Assembly: GCA_041745295.1 (NCBI GenBank)
Contig: JBGTJE010000018.1
Location: forward strand, 8,488 to 72,487
Length of the DNA: 64,000 bases
Direction: 5' to 3'
Source: JANMEB01 sp041745295
GTDB taxonomy: Bacteria > Planctomycetota > Planctomycetia > Pirellulales > Pirellulaceae
Positions 43,972-54,200 of the stretch are shown here, piece by piece. The notes beneath the pieces were generated by a model that saw only the letters and a list, made by a program, of their open reading frames with translations, searched no databases and was not told where the DNA came from. Within the stretch, counting starts at the first letter, position 1. The number at the start of each line of letters is the position of its first letter. The position numbers and the translations under genes were made by a program.

Positions 43972-44000
43972 AGTATTCCCGCGAATCGCTCTGTTGTCAA
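43972..44000 (-). promoter_or_regulatory. Sigma70-like promoter of the Met/Thr operon
   Basis: On the minus strand TTGACA (44000-43995, perfect -35) is followed by a 17-bp spacer and AATACT (43977-43972, 4 of 6 to the -10 consensus). A start about 7 bases later, near 43965, coincides with the 5' end of the aptamer P1 stem at 43962. The three elements support each other. Confidence 0.75.
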
Positions 44001-44156
44001 GCGAAAATTTTTCGATCGACGCGGATGCTGCGCAGAACCCCATTTTGCCTGGAAAACTCATCAATGGCAGCAAACTTGGCTGAAAATGCGACTCAGGCTC
44101 AATCCAACGTCCAGCCCCGTGTTCGATCTCAAGAGGCTCCGTTGTCTAGTCGTCGA

Positions 44157-45929
44157 TTATTGATGTGGACGCGAAACATCGGTTTCTTCGGTCGATGTTC
44201 GGCCGGGAACGGCGAGTCGAACAAACATCTCCGCGCTTTTTAGCGTCGGGTGAATGCTGACTTCTGGAGTGGCTCGAATGACCTTGCTCCGCGAAATCAC
44301 TTCGGCGACTTCATCCTGCACTCCGGCCAGCACCACCAACATTCCCGCAGCCCTGATCTTGAGAATGGCGGATTCGAGTGCAACAAGCCCAGTCAGGTCA
44401 ATCATGGGGACGTCGACAAGGTGAAAAATGACGGCCCGCGCCTGACCGACAGATTCCGCCAACGGCCCAGCAGCCTTTTCCGCTGCACCAAAGAACAACG
44501 GGCCATTCACTTCATACAAGCGAACATCGGGGGGGAGTTCGGCAATGAGTTGCGGGTGTTTGCCGACGTGGAGTTCCACCTTGGAAAGCTCGGCCATCCG
44601 TTGAATAAACAACAGCGCCGCCAGGACGACACCCACCGTGACACTGACAACCATATCAAACACGACCGTCAATATGAAACAGGTTGCCAAGACCAGTGTG
44701 TCACTCCGTGGAGCGACTCGCACGATATGGGCGAAATGCCGCCCATCGCACATCCCCCACGCCACGACGAGCAGCAATGCAGCGAGCGACGCCATCGGCA
44801 GGTAGCTCAGCCATGGCGCCAAGCTCAGCACCGCAAGCAATACAAACGCGGCATGCACAATTGCGGCAACCGGAGATCGGCTGCCGGCGCGGATTCCCGC
44901 CGCTGTCCGGGCAATCGCGGCCGTCGCCGCAAATCCGCCAAAAAGGGGCGCGACCAAATTGCCAATTCCCAACGAAATCAACTCGACGTCCGGATCGTGT
45001 TTGTTTCCGGTCATCCCGTCGGCGACTACCGCGCAGAGCAGCGATTCAATGGCGCCCAGCATCGCGATCGCCAAGGCGGGCAATGCCAACTCTCGCAGCA
45101 ATCCGAGCGATAATCCGATCGGTTGGCCATCCCGGCCTGGCTGTTCCCAAGGCCATTGGAAATGGGGAGGAGTTCGCGGTATTCCCGACACAGTTTGTCC
45201 ATCGACTACGTGCGAAAATCTACTACCGATGGTCGCGACTTCGAATGGAGGATAGACCGCATGGAGAATCGAGGCCAGGAGAGCCGCCAGCAACAGGGCG
45301 ATCAACGCCGCCGGAATTCGCCGGTTCATTCGTGGCCAAACTAGCAAAAGGGCGAGCGTGAATAAGCCGGTCGCCAAGTCCATCCATCGAAACGTTGGCA
45401 GGCTTTTCACGATCGCCACAAGTCGTTCGAGAAAATGCTCCGGCATGTGCGGAACGGTCAGCCCCAGAAAGTCTTTTAGCTGAAGTGTGGCGATCACGAC
45501 CGCGATCCCACTGGTGAATCCGGTCGTGACAGGGTGGGGAATGAATTGAATCAATTGCCCCAATCGGGCAACCCCCATCATCAGCAGCAGAATGCCCGCC
45601 ATCATGGAGGATAGCAACAATCCGCCCAAGCCGAATTGCGATGCGACAGGAGCGAGCAAGACGACAAATGCGGCGGTCGGCCCGGATACGCTCACGCGCG
45701 AACCGCCTAACGCGGCGATCAATGCCCCGGCCACAATTGCCGTGTACAAACCATATTGCGGCGGCACGCCACTGGCGATCGCCAACGCCATTGAAAGCGG
45801 CAGCGCGATGATGCCAACTACGATGCCGGCGGCAACGTCCGCGCGGAAATCGCGTGCCGAGTAGCCGCTCCGCCAAACTTCTCGCAATGCCAATGCAAGC
45901 GTCGGCCGTGATTCTGACGACACTGCCAC
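44157..45929 (-). CDS. SulP/SLC26-family anion transporter with STAS domain
   Basis: 590 residues; GTG start at 45929 or 45923 (AGGA lies about 10 bp before the latter). About 10-12 membrane helices follow the SulP pattern: ADVAAGIVVGIIALPLSMAL, the GPTAAFVVL substrate loop and HPVTTGFTSGIAVV. The C-terminal STAS domain (about 445-560) contains MIDLTGLVALE. Members carry sulfate, bicarbonate or dicarboxylates; the substrate here is open. Its 3' end is about 155 bp upstream of the SAM-controlled promoter, which would fit sulfate supply for methionine, but no shared control is shown. Confidence 0.9.
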   Translation of the reverse strand: MAVSSESRPTLALALREVWRSGYSARDFRADVAAGIVVGIIALPLSMALAIASGVPPQYGLYTAIVAGALIAALGGSRVSVSGPTAAFVVLLAPVASQFGLGGLLLSSMMAGILLLMMGVARLGQLIQFIPHPVTTGFTSGIAVVIATLQLKDFLGLTVPHMPEHFLERLVAIVKSLPTFRWMDLATGLFTLALLLVWPRMNRRIPAALIALLLAALLASILHAVYPPFEVATIGSRFSHVVDGQTVSGIPRTPPHFQWPWEQPGRDGQPIGLSLGLLRELALPALAIAMLGAIESLLCAVVADGMTGNKHDPDVELISLGIGNLVAPLFGGFAATAAIARTAAGIRAGSRSPVAAIVHAAFVLLAVLSLAPWLSYLPMASLAALLLVVAWGMCDGRHFAHIVRVAPRSDTLVLATCFILTVVFDMVVSVTVGVVLAALLFIQRMAELSKVELHVGKHPQLIAELPPDVRLYEVNGPLFFGAAEKAAGPLAESVGQARAVIFHLVDVPMIDLTGLVALESAILKIRAAGMLVVLAGVQDEVAEVISRSKVIRATPEVSIHPTLKSAEMFVRLAVPGRTSTEETDVSRPHQ

Positions 45930-46227
45930 GTTCCTATTCGTCTCAATCCTCGGATCAATTCCTGTCCGCTGAAACTTTTCCCGAATGCAAGCAGTGCTTG
46001 GCGGAGAATCGCCGATGGAAGAATGTTCCTAGTATCGTCCCTTTGGCGAACAAAATCGAACCGACGATACCGGGTAATCGCGACTCGGCGCGGAAAGTTG
46101 CCTTGGAGCAGCGCCCACGTTGCTGGCGGGGCTCGCAATGGACGAGCTTCGCAACTTTCCGCCTCACCTATCGCACCGAGCTCGCGAACAGTCGTTCCAC
46201 CCAATTTGCCGCAGAAAACGGCTCGCG
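45930..46227. other. 298-bp intergenic region between sulP-like and DUF4838 genes
   Basis: Both neighbours are on the minus strand, so this is the leader of the SulP-like gene. No credible ORF, hairpin terminator or riboswitch was seen. The long antisense frames through it have no protein-like sequence. Confidence 0.4.
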
Positions 46228-48666
46228 TTACTTCTCGCGATAGACGAGAACGGGTCCAAGCAGCCCACCGGAACCAAGCTCGTTTTGGCTAAGGCGAACG
46301 CATTGAATCGCGATGCAATTTCTTCCCGATACGATGGCGTCAGTGATATCGAACGAGGCCGGCTGGGCGTAACCCACAAACTCATTTTCGACCGTACGAG
46401 TTTCTTGACCTTCGGCGTCCTTAACCACTTTGACATAGGGGATGTGCTTGCCATTGACGAACAGTTTCGCGCTCCCGTCCGTCGCCGCCAACCACAAGTA
46501 AACTCGCGGACTCTTCGAACTTGTCCGGACCGCATCTAATTTGACTTGCGAACTCGGAGCGTTTTCCTCAAGAGTCGTAGGCGGTAGTTCAATGGTGGTT
46601 CGATACCAAAGCATGCCCATGTAATCATGCAGTCCCAAGCTAGACCAAGTTTGCAGACACGTGTCAGTGCCTTGCCAAGTTTGGTCGTCAAATTCCGGCT
46701 TCATCCAACCAAGTCCTTCGCCTTGTCGCTCAAAGTCCACTTGGTACTTGAATTCTCGAACTGGTTTTGGCGCGAGCAACACGAATTGATTCGAATCAGC
46801 AATTCGCGCGGCATCGGTGTACGTTGCGCGACAAAACACGTTGAAATAGAAATCGCTCGTCAGGCTGTGAATCCAATACATCTTGCCAAAGCACTTTTGC
46901 GGCGCGTATTGATCGGCCAACGCCGTCGCCCGGTCGGCGTAGGTCTTCATGTCTGCCGGCAGCGAACTGAATCGACCTTCGGCCAGATCGTAACGCATCT
47001 TCATGTACCGTTCGAATAACGTCAGCGACTCGTCGGCGATTTGAATCCGGGCACGTTCCACATCGGACTTCGCCGCGGACTTGGCAACATCCAAGAGTTG
47101 TCGCATCTCCCCCAACCGCTCCGGCGTAAATCGCGCGAGATAACCCCAGCAACATCCCGAATACTCGGGCGTGCCTACCCAAATCTGATCTACGAACTTC
47201 CAATAGGCGGCCATTTGTGGGCTGGCGTTCCCATAAAATCGGTCGTGCAACTCGTCAATAATCTGCTTGGGGTCTTGGTTTGGATTCCAGGCCAAGCGCA
47301 GGCCGAGATAAATGCCCTGCAGGCTGGTTTCAAAATTTGTAATTCCTTCGGGCTGCCAGAATTTGCAATTATTTCGATATAGGATGGGCAGGTCGGTCGA
47401 CCATTTATGGATTAGCGGATTGGGCGCGCACGACTCGGCGAGGAACCAGGAATAGAGGTAATAGGAAACGTCGGGTTTGCATTTTCCCCAGCCTTCGACC
47501 AGATGCCGGAGGTCCTTATTCCCGGGGACTTGGTCGTCGGTCATGGGATGCGCGCGGCTGTAGCTGATTGGCGCGACTTGCGGATAAAGATTCGGGTGAA
47601 CTTTTTCTCGTAGCGGCGGACGGGTGAATTGCACGTACGCCAAAAAGCCCAGCATGACATCCGGGTGTTTCGCAGCGACTCGCTCGGCGATCCTGTTCGC
47701 CAAGTGGAGGTAGCGATCAGTGATTGAAATGCAATTCATCGTTGCATCCCAATCGCCCGAGTCGAGCGCACGGCACTTCGCACATTCGCAAAAATTGGTT
47801 CCATCGCCCGGGGAGAGTGACATCGATCGTCCGCCGTCGCGATCCAGGATGGCGATAATGGAATCACCAATCGCATCCGCGACTTCGGGGTTCGCCCAAC
47901 ACAAACGGTGGCCTACATCGCACGGATGCAAGCGTCGTTCGCCGCCGATCTCCGCATTCCAATCCGGATGTTGCTCCAATTGGTCTTTGGTCACGTAGCC
48001 TTCCAGGGCATGTCCCGCGGAAATGCCAAGTCCCCCAGCGCGGTTTCGGCGAGAATAGACGGGATCTGAGTGCCAGATATCGCGGTAGATCGTGTACGGA
48101 GCAAGGCTTTCGTCGGTTGTTGCCAGGCGAATGGTTTTTAGTTCCGGAATGGACTCACCCAATTCACTGGGCATAAACCAACGACAGCCCAAACGGTCCA
48201 GCAATTCGTAGATTGCGTAACTGGTACCCAAATCCGATTCGCCAGCAAGTCCGATCGCGGTTGGTGTTACGACGAACCGAAAGCCCTGCCCGCTGACCGG
48301 TTGGGGTTGGGGTGGGCCGAACTTCGAAACAGCCAATTCGCCGACGAGGATCGGAATTGTTGAACTCTCGGCAACGGGTTCACCGGGGATCATACCGACT
48401 TTGGCCCCGCTCATCTTTTCAAGGTAGTGCGACAGATCCTTGACCGATTCTCGCAACCGCTGCCGCGAGCTTTCGGATTGTTGAGCGGCCGCCGGCTGTC
48501 CAATGAGGATTTGATCTTCCGCCATGACACGCGCGGTCACGTAGATGGCACACTTCGCTTGACCTTCGTCCACCAGCGTTGTCTGACACGCGGCGATCGC
48601 AAAACCCTGACCCCAGAGAATCCCCACGACAACCATCGAACCCAAGGACACGCGATTGATTTGCAT
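46228..48666 (-). CDS. Exported DUF4838 protein (glycoside-hydrolase-like)
   Basis: 812 residues. A signal peptide ends near residue 26. An N-terminal alpha/beta domain like those before family 67/20 glycosidases (about 30-165: SHYLEKMSGAKVGM, SYAIYELLDRLGCRWFMPSE) leads to the central DUF4838 barrel (about 200-500: SLSPGDGTNFCECAKC, LGFLAYVQFTRPP). The C-terminal part (about 660-812) is a beta-sandwich with PRVYLWLAATDGSAKLFVNG. It probably acts on polysaccharides in the periplasm or outside; no catalytic residues are assigned with confidence. Start ATG at 48666. There is no sulfatase or sugar operon around it. Confidence 0.8.
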   Translation of the reverse strand: MQINRVSLGSMVVVGILWGQGFAIAACQTTLVDEGQAKCAIYVTARVMAEDQILIGQPAAAQQSESSRQRLRESVKDLSHYLEKMSGAKVGMIPGEPVAESSTIPILVGELAVSKFGPPQPQPVSGQGFRFVVTPTAIGLAGESDLGTSYAIYELLDRLGCRWFMPSELGESIPELKTIRLATTDESLAPYTIYRDIWHSDPVYSRRNRAGGLGISAGHALEGYVTKDQLEQHPDWNAEIGGERRLHPCDVGHRLCWANPEVADAIGDSIIAILDRDGGRSMSLSPGDGTNFCECAKCRALDSGDWDATMNCISITDRYLHLANRIAERVAAKHPDVMLGFLAYVQFTRPPLREKVHPNLYPQVAPISYSRAHPMTDDQVPGNKDLRHLVEGWGKCKPDVSYYLYSWFLAESCAPNPLIHKWSTDLPILYRNNCKFWQPEGITNFETSLQGIYLGLRLAWNPNQDPKQIIDELHDRFYGNASPQMAAYWKFVDQIWVGTPEYSGCCWGYLARFTPERLGEMRQLLDVAKSAAKSDVERARIQIADESLTLFERYMKMRYDLAEGRFSSLPADMKTYADRATALADQYAPQKCFGKMYWIHSLTSDFYFNVFCRATYTDAARIADSNQFVLLAPKPVREFKYQVDFERQGEGLGWMKPEFDDQTWQGTDTCLQTWSSLGLHDYMGMLWYRTTIELPPTTLEENAPSSQVKLDAVRTSSKSPRVYLWLAATDGSAKLFVNGKHIPYVKVVKDAEGQETRTVENEFVGYAQPASFDITDAIVSGRNCIAIQCVRLSQNELGSGGLLGPVLVYREK

Positions 48667-48988
48667 TGTACTACTCTACGGATTTTTCTCTAAAGTGATT
48701 TGGAGCGATGATGCCGTGATCGACGACAAACCTTCAGCGAAGATTCTAGCGGGAATGGCCGCCCCGCGTACCCTATCGCGTTAGGAACGCGAAACAGCCC
48801 AGTGCGAAAAACTATCGTTGGAAGCAACCAAGTACTTGGCAAATTTGCTGCTGCTGCTGTATCTTTCATCCGAAGATTTTCTCAGGCAGCCCGCCTGGCA
48901 AGGCGAAAGGGCGACTCTTGAGACGTTTCTTCCAGGTCGGCGGCGCTCACCGTACAAGCAATAGGCTCCGCCATTTTTCGAGGAGATC
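48667..48988. other. Intergenic region between divergent DUF4838 and methyltransferase genes
   Basis: 322 bp containing both upstream regions. No credible ORF or clear promoter pair was seen. A GCTGCTGCTGCTG run (about 48849-48861) and GCCTGGCAAGGC near 48893-48904 are the only local patterns. Confidence 0.4.
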
Positions 48989-50707
48989 GTGACCGTGGGA
49001 CTTTCCCCAAACAGGATCTACGTCGGCGACTGCATCGAAAAGCTTGCGGAGGTCGAGCCGAGTTCCATCGACCTTGTGTTCGCCGATCCGCCGTTTAATA
49101 TCGGGTACGAATACGATGTGTACGACGACCGACGATCGCGCGAAGAATACCTAGCGTGGTCGAAGCAATGGATGAGTGGGGTCCATCGGTGTTTGAAGAA
49201 CTCGGGCACGTTTTGGTTGGCGATTGGCGACGAATTTGCGGCCGAACTCAAAGTGGCCGCCCAATATGACATTGGCTTTCATTGCCGGAGCTGGGTGATT
49301 TGGTACTACACCTTCGGCGTCAATTGTGCCCGTGGATTCAGTCGCTCGCACACACATTTGTTTCATTTCGTCAAAGACCCATCTAATTTTGTTTTCAACG
49401 GAGACAATCCGCTGGTTCGAGTCGCTTCGGCGCGACAGCTCGTATACGCCGACGCCAGAGCAAATCCCAAGGGTCGACTCCCTGACAACACTTGGATTTA
49501 CCGGCCGCAGGATTTTCCCACGGGCTTTACCCCAAGTCACGACACGTGGTATTTCGCGCGCGTCGCCGGTACGTTCAACGAGCGGCAAGGATTTCATGGC
49601 TGTCAGATGCCCGAACAACTTTTGGGTCGAATCATTCGAATCTCGAGCAACCCGCGCGACGTCGTGCTCGATCCATTCGCCGGAAGTGGAACCACGCTCA
49701 CCGTGGCCAAAAAGCTCGGTCGCCAGTGGATAGGCTTTGAACTCTCGGATGACTACGGACACCGAATCGACGAACGCCTGCGGTCGATTAATCCGGGCGA
49801 TGATCTCAATGGACCGGCAAATCCGCTGGCCAGTGCCCCGGCAACGCATCGCGGCAAGACGAAAGTCCGCACGCGGAACGGTCGCACCGTGCCGCATTCG
49901 GACAAAGCATTGGAACGCGGAATCGTCGCTGCCTTCGAATCAACTAGCGTCGGCTTCTCCGCAGACTACGTTCTCTGCGAACCGGAATTGGATTCCGCGT
50001 TTCTGAAAGAGTGCAAGCGGCTCAGGCTCGCCGGAACCGAATTTGTCTGGAATCGAATTCTGCTGCGGTTGCGAAAATCGGGCAAGCTTTCCAAGTCCAC
50101 GCGCCAAGGCAAGCGCTTGGCATTTGCGGACATGGATGCCTACAGCTTTGCGAGTGAGATCGCTCTGCGGCTGCTGGAAATCGACTTTGGAGTCACGCTG
50201 GACGATGTCCTTTGCATGCCCGAGGCAACCCAGGAATTCGATCGCATCGCCCAAGAGTTTGCCCCCGGGCACACGCCGTTCGAGTATCGCTGGGCGGCGT
50301 TGACGATTCGAAAGCGAGCCATGCAGTCAAAGTCGCTGGCTGTGGAGGAATTTGCCGACTGGCAATCCAAGGAATTGCCGAGGCCAAAAAAAATATCTGA
50401 ACTGCGACCGGCGTCGTGCGAAGGCGCCGGCATTTACATCTTGGCGAATCAAGGACAATCGCTGTACGTTGGCGAGAGCCGCAACGTGCGTGCGCGAATC
50501 GAGCAACTTATCGACAAAGACTGCTGGAACGCTCTCGGGTTGTCGACGATTCGCTTTGTACCTGGCGACGAATCAACGCTTCACGGCCTGCAAGCCGCGT
50601 TGATTGGTCGCTTGAATCCGCTGCTCAATACTGAACTGCTGAAGCCAAAGCAACACGCGTTCGACCTGGGATTGCCGGAGCCGGCGACCACAGAGTCACC
50701 GGCGTGA
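48989..50707 (+). CDS. Beta-class N6-adenine/N4-cytosine DNA methyltransferase fused to a GIY-YIG-like domain
   Basis: 572 residues; GTG at 48989 (GAGGAG just upstream) or GTG at 48995 (better spacing). The methyltransferase part (1-265) has motif IV ADPPFNIGY (33-36 DPPF) before the SAM motif DPFAGSGTT (230-236), the beta-class order, with WIGFELSDDY after it. A helical middle (300-460) is unrecognised. Residues 478-548 match GIY-YIG nucleases: GIYIL (481), LYVGES (492), NVRARI (Arg501/503) and LIGRLNPLLN. The catalytic Glu before LI is Gln535 or absent, so cleavage is doubtful. No separate restriction endonuclease is adjacent. Confidence 0.8.
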   Translation: MTVGLSPNRIYVGDCIEKLAEVEPSSIDLVFADPPFNIGYEYDVYDDRRSREEYLAWSKQWMSGVHRCLKNSGTFWLAIGDEFAAELKVAAQYDIGFHCRSWVIWYYTFGVNCARGFSRSHTHLFHFVKDPSNFVFNGDNPLVRVASARQLVYADARANPKGRLPDNTWIYRPQDFPTGFTPSHDTWYFARVAGTFNERQGFHGCQMPEQLLGRIIRISSNPRDVVLDPFAGSGTTLTVAKKLGRQWIGFELSDDYGHRIDERLRSINPGDDLNGPANPLASAPATHRGKTKVRTRNGRTVPHSDKALERGIVAAFESTSVGFSADYVLCEPELDSAFLKECKRLRLAGTEFVWNRILLRLRKSGKLSKSTRQGKRLAFADMDAYSFASEIALRLLEIDFGVTLDDVLCMPEATQEFDRIAQEFAPGHTPFEYRWAALTIRKRAMQSKSLAVEEFADWQSKELPRPKKISELRPASCEGAGIYILANQGQSLYVGESRNVRARIEQLIDKDCWNALGLSTIRFVPGDESTLHGLQAALIGRLNPLLNTELLKPKQHAFDLGLPEPATTESPA

Positions 50708-50785
50708 CTCGACGATGCACTTGTTCAATCGTTGGCGGGAATTGACAGGATTGAAAGCCTGCCCCACGGGCCGACCCGCGATGAA

Positions 50786-51091
50786 TTACTTCTTGACGGT
50801 CTTTTTCGTCGTTGTCTTGGCGCTCATCATTTTCGGCGCGGCGGGCGCGGCGATTTTTGGAGCGGTCTTGGTGGTCGTCTTCGAATTGGTTTTCACCGCG
50901 GGCTTGGTGACGACCGGAGCGGTCTTTTTGATCGGAGTTGTCGTGGCGACTGGTGCGATCGCTTTCTTGCCGGCGACCATCTTGGGTTTGTTGATCGCGA
51001 CGGTCTTGCTACCAATCGTCGGCGCAGCGATCGCAGTTTTCGTCGTGGTCTTGTTGCCAAATACAGTCTTGTTCGTGCGCTTCTTAACCAT
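50786..51091 (-). CDS. Lys/Thr/Ala-rich histone H1-like basic protein
   Basis: 101 residues. The ATG at 51091 has GGAG about 9 bp upstream (TTTGGAGAATCACGC), which fixes strand and start. It is nearly all Lys, Thr, Ala, Pro and Val in short KTA/KKT/APK-type runs (VKKRTNKTVFGNKTTTKTAI, KIAAPAAPKMM, TTKKTVKK). This is the composition of eukaryote H1-like DNA-binding tails in bacteria. A DNA-compacting or RNA-binding role is likely but not proven. It converges on the methyltransferase gene. The opposite strand is also open because of this composition. Confidence 0.7.
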   Translation of the reverse strand: MVKKRTNKTVFGNKTTTKTAIAAPTIGSKTVAINKPKMVAGKKAIAPVATTTPIKKTAPVVTKPAVKTNSKTTTKTAPKIAAPAAPKMMSAKTTTKKTVKK

Positions 51092-51223
51092 GCGTGATTC
51101 TCCAAATCCATAGATACGTGTGTAACAAAAGGTTAAGGTGCAAATCGTACACTATTTCGACTCCGAGGCAACGGTCTCGACGATAGGATCGGGCCAATTC
51201 ACGGGGACCTGAACCCCAAAGGA

Positions 51224-54200
51224 TCAGTGGCTGGGACCGGTTCGATAAAGCTCGTTTTCGCGCTGGCCCCGTGCCAAGACGAAGGCAATTAGATCGAGGA
51301 CTTCGTGTTCCGAAAGCCGGTCCAGAAGTCCTTCGGGCATCATCGATTTGGTCGCTTTAGTCTGCGAGTCGATATCGTCCTTGTTCAAGACGAGCGGATC
51401 CACTTTGACCAGCGGATTCTCCACGATTTTGAGCTGTTTTTCGGTTTCTCCGACGATTAAACCCGAGTACGATTTTCCATCGATCATGATGAATTTGTAC
51501 GACTGGTAGTCCTTATTGATTTCATGCGAAGGCTCGACCACGGCGCGGAGGATTTCGGCCAAGGTCAGTTTGGAATCGAGCTTGGTAAGGTCGGCACCAA
51601 ATTGGACGCCCTGGCCATCCAGCCGGTGGCAGCCGATGCAGTTGGCGACCTGGAACATCCGCCGGCCGTTTTCAAACGACGGCGCGGCAAGCTCGCCGAC
51701 CCGCGGTTCGAGGTCCGCCAACGTCCAAGCCGTTCGCGGGCGACGGTTCTTGAGCATTTCGTCTTGCGCGAGCAAAGGATGCTTGCTCAAGTACTGCTCC
51801 GGATTTGCTAGGTACTCGGCCAAATCCTCGACGACGTACAACGCTGCGTACATCGTTCGCCAGTGGCCGGGATACGTGCAAACGACTGGGTATACGCCGG
51901 CTTGATTAGGCGCGCGAAAGCTGAGCTTGCGAATACTCTGCGGCTGTAAGAGGGGACTGGCCAATAGAATCCGGCTGGAATTAGGAACGTAATTTCTTTT
52001 GGCGGCGTCGGGATCGGTGGCTGTCGACTCGGCTAGCAGCCCGATTTCTGACATTGCGCCGCGTTCGGTGATGACCAAATTGTGCGGCATGATGTCGTTG
52101 TTTTCAAAGATAATCTCGACTGGCTTGCCCGCCTGGACCACGAACGTCTCCTGATCGAAGATCATGCGATGCGGGACGGTTCCGACGCGGATGATTCGCA
52201 CTCCCAATTGCCCAAGTTGCTGACGGACGTGGGCGGCTGCGTCGGTCGGCAGCAGTGGCGTAGCGGAATCCGCGAGCTGCAATGCATCAATAACCTCGGA
52301 TTCCGTGCGGCGGCTTTCGGGCACGGATTGGATATAGTCCAGTAACTTTTCAACGATGGGGGGTGCGGTCTCTTTGGGCCAGACAGTCACGGGAATTTTT
52401 TGTAGCGCGGAGATTGCGGCCGCGCGATCGTCGGCGTGATCCAAACTCGCCGAGAGCAAGGCGATCGTATCAACTTCGTGCCCGCGTACGCTGGTCAACG
52501 CGCTCATCGCGGCCTGGCGGATCGTTGAAATCGGATCGCGGCCGCGGAAAGGATAGACCCCTTTCTCCGCTGGCGCGGTGAGTTCGTTCAATTGCGCGAC
52601 CACATTGCGCTGCGGGTCCAAGATTTTCAAAGTGAATCCCGCCAAACGTTCCGCAAACTTCTCATCGGTTCGGTTGTAAATCACGATCGAATCGATCGGC
52701 ACCGGTTTGCCCAAATCGACTTCCCACCAAGGCTCATCGGTGGGATCTTTGGAATGCGTTTGGCCGCCCGAGGAAAATGATCCCGCTCGATTGCCGTCAA
52801 TTGCGCGCGAGGCGTCCGCATCATACGCGGTATCTTTCTGTGACGCCGTCCCGCCGAGGGCAACGTTGCTTTGTCCGCTATACACTTCCACTTCGGCCAA
52901 AGTCAGCACGCGATCCTTGCCGGGAAGTTCGATGCGCACAAATCGGCCCGACGTCGCCGGAGCCCGTTTGACATTCGCTGCCAACTCCGGAGGGAAATCC
53001 GTAATCAATTTTCGCACGGGGTCGTACAACGTGGCGCGTGCATTCGGGTCGGGGATCAGCGGCATGCCGCCAACCAAATCGGTAATCAAAGCGAGATCGC
53101 GGTGCGCCAATTCCCAGGCCGGTTCTGTCTTTCCGTCGGCCGTGATCAGGGCGACGAACCCGATCTGACGGATCGTCTGGCGAGCAGCCGACGTGCTCAG
53201 CGCAACCAAGCGCTCACGGACGGCTGCCAAGTCGCTGCTTGGTTGTTCGGACATGAAGCGAACCAAGTCATACAGGACGCTCGGTTCGGCCGCCGCTTCA
53301 TCGCGGTCGAGGAGGTCCAGCGCATCCAGCACGACGACAATGGGTTGTTTTGAATCAGCGCTCGCCAAGCCCGTAACTGCGCGCTGCCTTTGCTGGTCGG
53401 GGATCCCCGGCCGAAACAGGAGCTCAGCGTAAACCGCCCGTTCACCCGGCGCTTTGATCAAATCCGTGGTATCGAGATACTTCAGAAGCATGGCGATCGA
53501 CGCGGGTCGGGTCAGCGACAGCGGTTGGCCTTCGACGATGGCGGTGCGCCACAGCGGCTTGAGTCCTCGAATGGTTTCCCGAATGATGAAATCCAAGAAC
53601 TGGTCGGTGGCCTGCGCGGAAGCGATCAACGCCACATCGACCGCGTTGGCGGAATCCAGATAGCTCGCCGCGCGAACCGCCTCGAGCCGAACGCGTGGGG
53701 CCGGGTCCGTGGCAAGCGTTCGCAGCCTAGGAAGGACGTCTTTGACTCGATCTCGCCAGGCGCACAGCACGCGCACGGCGGCGGCGCGGGCATGGAAATC
53801 GGTCGACTGAAAAACTTGGTCGAGCAAAGCTTCGTCGACGACGTTGTGGTATTGGTGCACCCACAACGCTTCGAGCCGGGCATGTTCAAAATCACTTGCT
53901 TTTGGATCGAGCGACGCGGCCCAACGCTTGGTCGCGGCAATCACGTCGGAAGTCTTGCGCGAACCGAGCTCGATTTTGGCGCGATAGCGAACGCGATCCT
54001 CGGGCTCGTGGAGTAACGCCAAAAGCTTTTCGATCGGCTCGCCGGCAATCGGGATTGGTTTGAGCAGTGGTCGGTCGAGACAGACCACGCGGTAGACTCG
54101 GCCATGGGACTTGTCGCGGCTGGGATCGCGCAAATTATGTTGCATGTGGCCGATGATCGGGTTGTACCAATCGATAAAGAACAGAGCCCCGTCGGGACCG

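Noticed and set aside
44250..45113. 287-residue plus-strand frame inside the SulP-like gene
   Set aside because: His/Gln/Arg-rich antisense shadow of a clear membrane transporter.
50715..51113. Plus-strand 132-residue hydrophobic protein
   Set aside because: It is the antisense of the Lys/Thr/Ala-rich gene, which has a good Shine-Dalgarno on the minus strand. The hydrophobic look follows from codon complementarity.
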